A stretch of 64,000 bases of DNA from Nocardia terpenica (lineage in GTDB: Bacteria; Actinomycetota; Actinomycetes; Mycobacteriales; Mycobacteriaceae), in contig NZ_JABMCZ010000005.1 of assembly GCF_013186535.1 (NCBI RefSeq), positions 1,612,001 through 1,676,000 of the forward strand, written 5' to 3'. The notes below the pieces were generated by a model. It saw only the letters and a list, made by a program, of their open reading frames with translations. It ran no database searches and was not told the origin of the DNA. This document shows positions 58,182 through 64,000 of this stretch, in pieces. Both the position numbers and the translations under genes were made by a program. Position 1 is the first letter of the stretch. Each line of letters opens with the position of its first letter.

Positions 58182-58376
58182 GTGACCGAATGTGAAACAA
58201 GGCAGGCTGCAGACGCTCCTGACTTCTGGGCCTTCGAAGGGTCGGTGATGGCGATGCATGCGATCGAGCCATTGGCACCGTGCGCTGGATCAGGCCGCGC
58301 CCGACTGTCACCAGCAGGTGACCGACGCCCCGGACCGGAGCCTGGATTCGAGGCAGCCAGGGGTGCGTCGTCGTGA
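58182..58376 (+). CDS. Small hypothetical protein (64 aa), doubtful
   Basis: The frame reads VTECETRQAADAPDFWAFEG and then MAMHAIEPLAPC. Its TGA overlaps the GTG of the next gene (GTGA), the same coupling seen elsewhere in this window, which is the main reason to list it. The C-terminal half is compositionally poor and may be frame-shifted. No family recognised. Confidence 0.3.
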   Translation: MTECETRQAADAPDFWAFEGSVMAMHAIEPLAPCAGSGRARLSPAGDRRPGPEPGFEAARGASS

Positions 58377-58780
58377 CCGGGCGAGTCTTGGGCGTCATCC
58401 GAGCCGATATGTGCCGATCGCTGCCGGTGGAGATGCTTATCGGTCGGATCGTGGAATGGGTCGACGACCGTGACACTGAGCTGGTCGGCGTGCACGTCGT
58501 GGTCTCAGAGGCCGAGTTTCCGCGGTTGTTCGCGTCGTTAGCACCGACACGCATTTCGGCGGTCGTGGTTCCTGCGCTGTGGCATGTGCACGGCTGGATG
58601 GGGACCATCCGTGGCGATGCCGATCTATGGACCCTGCAGCCGGAGATCTGCTGGGAACGGAAACTTCCACCACCTCTGCCATCCCGAAATTTACGTCGGC
58701 TGTCCGGATCGGGGTGGGGCGGTGATCGCCACGGCCTTGCGGGCGGTGGCTCCACGGGGGGAGGTGATCGAGACATTTGA
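58373..58780 (+). CDS. Hypothetical protein, possibly frameshifted in its 3' half
   Basis: The first 95 residues look real: MTGRVLGVIRADMCRSLPVE, then MLIGRIVEWVDDRDTELVGV and AVVVPALWHVHGWMG. From memory, similar N-termini occur in short Nocardia and Streptomyces proteins of unknown function. The last 40 residues in this frame are Gly/Arg/Ser-rich and unconvincing. A better sequence (ALRAVAPRGEVIETFEYAIG) continues in the third frame from about 58690 to 58931. I infer a frameshift or two overlapping genes. Confidence 0.45.
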   Translation: MTGRVLGVIRADMCRSLPVEMLIGRIVEWVDDRDTELVGVHVVVSEAEFPRLFASLAPTRISAVVVPALWHVHGWMGTIRGDADLWTLQPEICWERKLPPPLPSRNLRRLSGSGWGGDRHGLAGGGSTGGGDRDI

Positions 58781-58873
58781 GTATGCGATCGGCGGCTATC
58801 CGGTGCCGGAGCGGTCGCTGTCGAGGTCTCTGCGCGCCTATGCGCACCGAATATTCCAGGCAAGGAGCAGGTC

Positions 58874-59278
58874 ATGTTCGATCTTCATCGAAATCGCGAT
58901 CCGAACCCACCGAGCACATGCTGCCCCGTGACCGTCGCCGGTCGCGTAGTGAGGTTGCCGCCGTTGTGTTACGGCTACCTGCGCACGGATTTGGTCGCCG
59001 AGGATGCGGTCGAGGCGTGTGACGCCATGCTGGCGCGTATCGCTTCGGCGGAGTACCAGCACGAGCTGGCTGGCGTTTTTCACGAGTCCTCCCCGCAGAG
59101 TTGCCAGCTGCCGCCGGAGTTGGTGCGTCTGGTTGCCGAGTGCGCTCGTGCCGAGGCGCACCTGGTGCTGACCTTCACCGGGCACCTGTCCGGGATAGGG
59201 GTGGCTCGTATCTGCGTGCTCGACTACATCGCCAGCCGAGGCCACGCCCACGTCGTGGAGGTGTCCGATGTCCATTGA
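58874..59278 (+). CDS. Hypothetical protein (134 aa)
   Basis: Starts MFDLHRNRDPNPPSTCCPVT with AAGGAG upstream. It contains CYGYLRTDLVAEDAVEACDA, then a helical segment, and ends in ICVLDYIASRGHAHVVEVSD. It has no signal peptide or membrane segment. The stop overlaps the start of the next gene (11 bp), implying coupling. No family recognised. Confidence 0.6.
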   Translation: MFDLHRNRDPNPPSTCCPVTVAGRVVRLPPLCYGYLRTDLVAEDAVEACDAMLARIASAEYQHELAGVFHESSPQSCQLPPELVRLVAECARAEAHLVLTFTGHLSGIGVARICVLDYIASRGHAHVVEVSDVH

Positions 59279-59747
59279 CGTCGACCCGGATACCGATACG
59301 GACGCCGGGGAGCAGCTGTGCCGGTGGTACCGCGAATGCGGGCTGGCTCCCGTCGCTGTCCATGGCGGGCTGCCGACGCTGACGGCCGACTCCTCGGTCG
59401 GGGCGGTCATGATGCCGGGGGCGCTGAGCCGCGCGGTGTGTGGCCTGCTCGCCGCCGAGATCCCGGTGTTCCGCGAGCGGCTGTGGGGTAACCATGTGGC
59501 CTTGGTCGTGCCCGGACCAGGCCGGATCAGCGCCACGATCGCAGGGCTGTTGGCCGCCCATGCCGTGGCGGTGCTCCCGCACGGCACCCGGGTCCTGCTA
59601 CCCCGGACGCTGACCGCCTTGGAGACCGAGGAGTCCTGGATCAACGCCCCCGCACCGGGCGGGGTGATTCCGTCGCTCCAACTGCTGCTGGCCCTGATCC
59701 GCGAATGCGTCGACCCCGCCCTGCACACCGAGGCCCCGGCCTCTTGA
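59268..59747 (+). CDS. Hypothetical protein, paralogue of the next gene but one
   Basis: The 159-residue protein carries VGAVMMPGALSRAVCGLLAA and, later, HAVAVLPHGTRVLLPRTLTA. The same order of motifs, MMP followed by a VxVxPxG-type stretch, occurs in the 155-residue protein at 59833-60300. The first part recalls the N-terminus of bifunctional primase-polymerase-like proteins of actinomycete elements (GAITMP-type), a weak similarity. Starts inside the end of the previous gene. Confidence 0.6.
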   Translation: MSIDVDPDTDTDAGEQLCRWYRECGLAPVAVHGGLPTLTADSSVGAVMMPGALSRAVCGLLAAEIPVFRERLWGNHVALVVPGPGRISATIAGLLAAHAVAVLPHGTRVLLPRTLTALETEESWINAPAPGGVIPSLQLLLALIRECVDPALHTEAPAS

Positions 59748-59832
59748 TTCTGATCGCTGCCGCATTCACCGGCCGCGAGAAATTCCGATCAACCGATTTT
59801 ATTTCACCTTATCGCAGATTGAGGAGAATTCG

Positions 59833-60300
59833 ATGGTTACTACAGCTGTGCCCGAAACCCGGTATTCGGTCTCGATTCACGAGGTTATCGAGCGGCGCGA
59901 TGTTTATCGGCGTGAATTCGGGTTGAATGCTTTCTGCGGGGATGGTGGTTTGTATGTGAGTGCGGGTCCGGTGTCGGGGTTGATGATGCCGCGCTCGCTG
60001 GCGGTGCGGGTGCTCGCGGCCGAGGGACTGGCACCGGTGCCGGTGGTGTCGATTCATTCGACGGTGTGGATGCTGCTGGCCGAGGGCCCGACCTCGCTGG
60101 GGGAGTCGGAGCGAATCGCGATGCGGCTGTTGCGGTTCGGGGTGATGGTCGTGGTCCCGCGTGGCGTAATCGGATTGCCGACGCCCGGTGACCCGATCCG
60201 GGTGTGGATACGTCCGCCGCAGGGCCGGACCCGGCCCGGCGTGCCCGCGCTGGCCGACGCCATCACCGAGGCGGCCACCGGGAGTCGTCGTGACCGGTGA
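59833..60300 (+). CDS. Hypothetical protein, paralogue of 59268-59747
   Basis: The 155-residue protein starts MVTTAVPETRYSVSIHEVIE with TTGAGGAG upstream. It has VSGLMMPRSLAVRVLAAEGL, VSIHSTVWMLLAEGP and VVPRGVIGLPTPGDPIRVWI. Length and motif order match the protein at 59268 at a low level of identity. It probably belongs to a small-protein family specific to actinomycete mobile elements; function unknown. The last 11 bp overlap the next gene. Confidence 0.6.
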   Translation: MVTTAVPETRYSVSIHEVIERRDVYRREFGLNAFCGDGGLYVSAGPVSGLMMPRSLAVRVLAAEGLAPVPVVSIHSTVWMLLAEGPTSLGESERIAMRLLRFGVMVVVPRGVIGLPTPGDPIRVWIRPPQGRTRPGVPALADAITEAATGSRRDR

Positions 60301-60520
60301 CCGCCTGCACCCGCACCTGTTCGTGACCGCCGACAGTCGGTTCGCGGAGGTGCTGTGCGGGGTCGAGTTCCTTGGACCGCTCACCCGTACCCGCGCGCAG
60401 CAGTTGCACGCCCTGCACCGCAATCACCCGCCCGACGACTGCCTGGTCCGGCTGGCCAGCCTCACCCGCCTCGCCGCCGACGACGAACCCACCCGGACCC
60501 AGAACCACCGCCCGGCATGA
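60290..60520 (+). CDS. Small hypothetical protein (76 aa)
   Basis: Starts at a GTG (VTGDRLHPHLFVTADSRFAE) that overlaps the upstream gene by 11 bp. It contains VLCGVEFLGPLTRTRAQQLH and VRLASLTRLAADDEP. A helix-rich soluble protein with no recognised family; part of the same run of coupled genes. Confidence 0.5.
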   Translation: MTGDRLHPHLFVTADSRFAEVLCGVEFLGPLTRTRAQQLHALHRNHPPDDCLVRLASLTRLAADDEPTRTQNHRPA

Positions 60521-60580
60521 CCACGGCGACAACCCGTTTCGCCCCCACCACCGTACCCACGACCATCCAAGGAAACCGTC

Positions 60581-61552
60581 ATGAACCCTGAACCCGTACC
60601 CACCCCAGCCGACCTCCCAACCACCGAACCCGCACCCTCCAGCCCGACTCCGGTTGCGGGGGTTGATGATTCGCGGATCTATGTGCTCGACAGCCAGATA
60701 GGTTGGGACCTTGACGAGTTGATCGCGTTGTGGGTGGCCGCGCGCATCATCCGCCGGTTGATCGTGATCACCTCCGACGAGACCCGCGGGCGGCGCGCCT
60801 GTCTGGCGAGGCTGGTGCTGGATCTGCTCGGCCGCCCCGAGGTACCGGTCGTCGCGGGCGGTGAACTCGCCGACAGCGACACCCGCTTCCTGTTCGCCGA
60901 CTACCCCCTGCCCCCGGTCCCGCACGGCGACGCCGTCGAGATCGTCGCCACCGGTGCCGAGCATGCCCCGGTCACGGTGATCGGGCTCGGCGCGTTCACC
61001 AACATCGCCGCCCTGCTCTACCGGCACCCGCACCTGAGCGAGACCACCGACTTGGTGCTGCAGGGCGGATGGCTCGACCACTACCGAAAAATGCCTCGTG
61101 CCAGCCACAACTTGCACATCGACCAGGTTGCCGCCGGAGTCGCTCTGCGCATGGCGCACCGGCCCCGACTGGTGTTGTCGACCCACACCAATCACCCGGG
61201 GCTCCGCGTCACTCCGGACTCGCCGCTCGCGGACTGGTTCCACACCACCGACACCCCGTTCGCCCGGCTCGCGGAACTGTACTGCGACCGCTGGTTCGCC
61301 CGCCGCCCCGACGGCAGCTGGCAAGCCGACTCCGTCGCCGTCGCCGTCGCGGTGGGCGCCCGAGTCGCCGAGTTCGTCACCGAGTCGATCCTCGTCGGCC
61401 CCGACGCCCGCCTGCACCGCAGCCCGACCGGGCGGCCTCTCACGGTCACCACCTCCATCGACTACGCCGCTGTCGCCACCTGGTTGAGCCGGGTCATCCC
61501 GGAAATCCGCCTCCAGCAAGCCATCAACCTCGACACCGAAGACGACCGATGA
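60581..61552 (+). CDS. Nucleoside-hydrolase-like protein with altered metal site
   Basis: The 323-residue protein has the nucleoside hydrolase (IUNH) layout: RIYVLDSQIGWDLDELIALW at the N-terminus, ITSDETRGRRACLARLVLDL, VPVVAGGELADSD, TVIGLGAFTNIAALLYRHP and a C-terminal DSVAVAVAVGARV. The canonical Ca-binding DTDPGIDDA is changed to DSQIGWDLD, so only some of the aspartates remain. It may bind but not cleave nucleosides, or use a different chemistry. The first 30 residues are Pro-rich. It belongs to the accessory gene run, 60 bp after the previous gene. Confidence 0.7.
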   Translation: MNPEPVPTPADLPTTEPAPSSPTPVAGVDDSRIYVLDSQIGWDLDELIALWVAARIIRRLIVITSDETRGRRACLARLVLDLLGRPEVPVVAGGELADSDTRFLFADYPLPPVPHGDAVEIVATGAEHAPVTVIGLGAFTNIAALLYRHPHLSETTDLVLQGGWLDHYRKMPRASHNLHIDQVAAGVALRMAHRPRLVLSTHTNHPGLRVTPDSPLADWFHTTDTPFARLAELYCDRWFARRPDGSWQADSVAVAVAVGARVAEFVTESILVGPDARLHRSPTGRPLTVTTSIDYAAVATWLSRVIPEIRLQQAINLDTEDDR

Positions 61553-61727
61553 CCGCGGGTCTTCCGTCTCGCCGACCTCTCCGGACACGCTCCCTTTCTC
61601 GGCGTCTTGGTCGGTTCCTTCTCTCCGCGAGCAACGCTGGTACCAAGTACCAGCCACCCGCCGGTGCGGTGGTCGAGATCATCCGGCACCGCGTGCAGAG
61701 CCGACCCGCGAACTCCCGGAGGCCGAC

Positions 61728-62009
61728 GTGATCGCCGAATTGATCGGTCTCGGGTTCTGGACGGTGTGTGTCTTGTGCGCCCATGCCAGTGTCGGTATAC
61801 CGCAGCTGGTTTCACGCGGTCGGCCTTCTCGAATCGTTGGGCCGCAGTGGGATTCGAGGCAACTACCGAGATCGGGCCCGGCTCACCGCATGCGCGGATC
61901 TCGGGAGAATGCGGCCGAACTGGTCGAACGGCTCGCTCCCGAATACGACCCGGCAGACGGCATAGAAGACACCAGCTTCGGCCTGGGCTGCCACATCTAC
62001 CAGAAATGA
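61728..62009 (+). CDS. Hypothetical protein, N-terminal half uncertain
   Basis: The last 35 residues (RENAAELVERLAPEYDPADG, then IEDTSFGLGCHIYQK) look like a real soluble domain. The first part (MIAELIGLGFWTVCV) is unusual in composition, and a different frame has a plausible sequence (VSVYRSWFHAVGLLESLGRS). A frameshift around 61780-61900 is possible. GTG start, stop 9 bp before the next gene. Confidence 0.35.
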   Translation: MIAELIGLGFWTVCVLCAHASVGIPQLVSRGRPSRIVGPQWDSRQLPRSGPAHRMRGSRENAAELVERLAPEYDPADGIEDTSFGLGCHIYQK

Positions 62010-62018
62010 AGGAAAGCA

Positions 62019-62237
62019 ATGGAATCCGATCACGACGGCACACCGGACAACGCTACGGATCGCGACGATCCACGAGTAGCCGAGTGGACGGCCAAGATGA
62101 TCGCCGCTGCTGAGCGCGCCGGATATCGGTTGCATCCCGACTCGAACCCGCCACACACGCTGCTGTGGCAGCGCGTCAGCGACGAGCCGACCGCCGAGCC
62201 TGTCTGGATCGACGACCTACCCGACTGGCTGCGGTGA
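62019..62237 (+). CDS. Small acidic hypothetical protein (72 aa)
   Basis: ATG with AAGGAAAG upstream, 9 bp after the previous stop. The protein is acidic (MESDHDGTPDNATDRDDPRV) with one helix (AEWTAKMIAAAERAGYRLHP) and a C-terminal WIDDLPDWLR. No family recognised; size and position make it a possible partner or antitoxin-like protein, without direct evidence. Confidence 0.55.
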   Translation: MESDHDGTPDNATDRDDPRVAEWTAKMIAAAERAGYRLHPDSNPPHTLLWQRVSDEPTAEPVWIDDLPDWLR

Positions 62238-62284
62238 CGACCGCCCGTGTCAACGAGGGGCAGATCGTTGTAGCGGAGCGGGTT

Positions 62285-63049
62285 TCACAGGCGGTCGAGT
62301 TCTGCGTGCCGGTGTAGTCCCCACGCGATGGTGTCCTCGGTGGCCGGGGTGACGACGGTGTCGTTGTCGTCGACTGCGATCAGGTACCGGCCGACCGCAG
62401 GGTGCCCGTCGCGGATGTCGATCCAGTTCAGATAGACCGGCGGTGCCGGATTGCGGTCGTGCAGGTAGCGCTCGATGCACAGGTGTCCTTCCGCAGCCCG
62501 CGGGGCGCGCAGCAGCATCCGGATGCGTTCCTCGACCGGCTGGCGGCCGTCGTTCCCGGCTCGCCACGAGGCGGGGGGTTGCTGGCCGCGCACGCGCGGG
62601 GTGTAGCCGATCATCTGCCCGGCCGCGCCGGGGCGCGCGGGCGGCATGGTCGCGGCCAGATGCCTGCCGAGATGCTGGCGCTGGGTCACCACGAGCTTGA
62701 TATCACCACCGAAGTCCGGTGTGGGACCGGACTTCTGGAACAGGACCACGCCGAGGTCGGCGTGTGCCGCGGCGAGTGCCCGGACCCGCCTCGGCGAGTC
62801 GTGGAACTTGCCGGTGCAGGTCAGCCGCAGGTCCGGCTTGGCCAGTGCGCGCAGCGGCCAGGTGAGATCGGGATCGCCGCGATGCGGGTACCGGGCACTG
62901 ATCTCCGCGCGGCGATGCGCGTATTCCTCGGGTGGGGCAGGGGTTTCGATGATGCTGATCGGGTACGGGTACTCACCGGCCAGCCCCGTTTCCCCCCATA
63001 CCCAGACGAATTCGTCCGGAGTGAAGTCCCATACCGTGCGCGTCTTCAC
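62285..63049 (-). CDS. Second EspG-like ESX chaperone
   Basis: The 254-residue protein opens MKTRTVWDFTPDEFVWVWGE, then EYPYPISIIETP, aligning with the first lines of the EspG at 7156 (WRFTGQEFEILW, RLPYPL). The middle is diverged, but the C-terminal YLNWIDIRDGHPAVGRYLI and WGLHRHAELDRL keep the fold size. The GTG directly abuts the stop of the PPE-like gene (no bases between), so the pair is co-translated, as in the other copy. Identified as EspG mainly by the N-terminal pattern and this context. Confidence 0.65.
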   Translation of the reverse strand: MKTRTVWDFTPDEFVWVWGETGLAGEYPYPISIIETPAPPEEYAHRRAEISARYPHRGDPDLTWPLRALAKPDLRLTCTGKFHDSPRRVRALAAAHADLGVVLFQKSGPTPDFGGDIKLVVTQRQHLGRHLAATMPPARPGAAGQMIGYTPRVRGQQPPASWRAGNDGRQPVEERIRMLLRAPRAAEGHLCIERYLHDRNPAPPVYLNWIDIRDGHPAVGRYLIAVDDNDTVVTPATEDTIAWGLHRHAELDRL

Positions 63050-64000
63050 TCAGCGTCCCGCGTCCTGCGGAGGATGCGCCGGGTCTGGGGTCGGATCGTC
63101 GTACCTGACTGGCAAACCTGTGCCGGGGCTGGAGCCGGGTGTGGCGGGGGAGGTTCGCTGTTGCGGGCTCGTCGTGTTCGGAGCCTGCCAGGTGGCGTAA
63201 TCGCCGCCGATCGCACCGGTTGCTGCGGGTGGCAGATCGGCCAATTCCGGCTGTACCTGTTTCAGGTAGTCAGGCACGGGTTTGGTCCTATCGGTGTCCT
63301 CGTCCTTGCGCTTGCCGAGCGCACCGGGCGACATCGGTCCCATCGATCCGGTTGGCCCCGCTCCTGCGGCTCGTGGGCCCGTCAGTCCTTGGCTGCCTGA
63401 GACTCCCGATCCAGGTACACCCGGACGCGACGCCCCCGGCCCGCTTACCCCGGAACCCGATGCTCCCCGGCCGCCGATCCCCGGATACCCACCAGCACCA
63501 CTACCGGTTACACCACCTGGCCCACCCCATCCGGTTGAGCTGACACCCGCCGGAGTGGTCGGCGCAGCAGCGACACCAGGTTGCCCCGATGTCCCCGGAG
63601 CCGGTACACCCGGCAGCGTGGCCGGACTGTTCGCACTGGCGTTGGCCGGAGCTGTAGCCGCAGGGTCGGCGCTGGCCGGTGTCGTCTGATCCTGTTGCCC
63701 ACCCTGGCGATCGGGCTGCGCCGGATCACCCGAAGCCGAACCACCACCGGCCTCGGTTCCCCCGCCGGAAGCGAAACCACCTGTGGCAGCGCCGGTCCCG
63801 CCGCCACCGGCCGTGTCGCTGTTTCCGCCGACGGCGGTGGGCGGTGGTGTGAAGGCGGGGACGTTCTGTCCGGTGGGCGGGCACAGCGGCAGATAGATCC
63901 GGTTGACCGCGTCGATAGCCATCTTGCGAGCAACGGTCGCGGCGTCGGTATCGGCGCGGTCCTTAGCCCCGCTGATCAGGTTCGGCAACACCGATTCGGC
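63050..64000 (-). CDS. PPE-like ESX-associated protein (5' end outside the window)
   Basis: The C-terminal 316 residues are visible; the reading frame runs off the window edge. They begin LPNLISGAKDRADTDAATVA, continue with a long Gly/Pro/Ser/Thr low-complexity linker, and end with GKRKDEDTDRTKPVPDYL, then LPPAATGAIGGDYATW. That tail matches the PPE-like protein at 5844 in order and spacing. The EspG-like gene follows directly. It is probably a secreted type VII substrate with a variable N-terminus. Confidence 0.7.
   Translation of the reverse strand, partial: AESVLPNLISGAKDRADTDAATVARKMAIDAVNRIYLPLCPPTGQNVPAFTPPPTAVGGNSDTAGGGGTGAATGGFASGGGTEAGGGSASGDPAQPDRQGGQQDQTTPASADPAATAPANASANSPATLPGVPAPGTSGQPGVAAAPTTPAGVSSTGWGGPGGVTGSGAGGYPGIGGRGASGSGVSGPGASRPGVPGSGVSGSQGLTGPRAAGAGPTGSMGPMSPGALGKRKDEDTDRTKPVPDYLKQVQPELADLPPAATGAIGGDYATWQAPNTTSPQQRTSPATPGSSPGTGLPVRYDDPTPDPAHPPQDAGR

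Noticed and set aside
58132..58875. Minus-strand frame of 247 residues opposite the accessory gene run
   Set aside because: The product is Ser/Pro/Arg-rich and has no motif; the plus-strand genes have ribosome-binding sites and coupled starts.

Overview
This is high-GC actinomycete chromosome, most likely Nocardia or a close relative in the Mycobacteriales. The evidence is: a gene order that follows the Mycobacterium tuberculosis Rv2864c-Rv2904c interval (penicillin-binding lipoprotein, GNAT, ispG, rip1, dxr, then rlmN, cdsA, frr, pyrH, tsf, rpsB, M23 peptidase, siderophore-interacting protein, xerC, dprA, comM, UPF0102, DUF2469, rnhB, lepB, rplS); an MspA-type porin; type VII (ESX) accessory proteins of the EspG and PPE-like kinds; DUF3558 lipoproteins; and a helix-turn-helix/DUF5753 plus DUF397 pair. 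All identifications are from reading the sequence; no database search was run.

Layout. 0-13 kb: a small secreted peptide with a clear intrinsic terminator, then the penicillin-binding lipoprotein / GNAT / ispG block and the dxr-rip1 pair on the minus strand. Between ispG and rip1 lies an inserted plus-strand cassette: DUF3558 lipoprotein, WXG100-like protein, PPE-like protein, EspG chaperone, endonuclease V, DoxX protein. 13-22.9 kb: a LysR-like ligand-binding protein without a DNA-binding domain, panE, and a catabolic unit in which a LysR regulator is divergent from gamma-glutamyltransferase and a complete oligopeptide ABC transporter. 23-29.2 kb: a pentapeptide-repeat membrane protein translationally coupled to a glycosyltransferase, followed by a GT-B-like gene whose reading frame is broken inside 15 perfect copies of an 8-bp repeat, then a STAND/TPR ATPase. 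29.3-37.2 kb: the translation, phospholipid and ribosome block, ending in an iron-linked siderophore-interacting protein. 37.3-39 kb: small accessory genes, with a VOC gene next to the wreck of a MerR regulator and a transposase tail. 39-49.7 kb: recombination and uptake genes (xerC, dprA, comM), rnhB, lepB, rplS and tex.

49.9-64 kb is accessory DNA. It begins with a tyrosine integrase, an XRE repressor and an excisionase-like protein. It carries a secreted polymorphic toxin with a HINT self-cleaving domain, possible immunity genes, an MspA porin, a DUF1990 protein, an XRE/DUF397 pair, a run of small unknown genes that includes two related proteins, a nucleoside-hydrolase-like protein, and a second EspG/PPE-like pair that runs off the window edge.

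The most unusual item is the 8-bp tandem repeat at 25755-25874. With 15 copies the downstream half of the gene is out of frame; 14 or 17 copies would restore it, as expected of a phase-variable contingency locus. Other points of interest are a family of hairpin-forming dispersed repeats (about 516, 2388 and 13030), the polymorphic toxin locus, the two separate PPE-like/EspG modules without ESX machinery, and an IdeR-like box at the siderophore-interacting gene.
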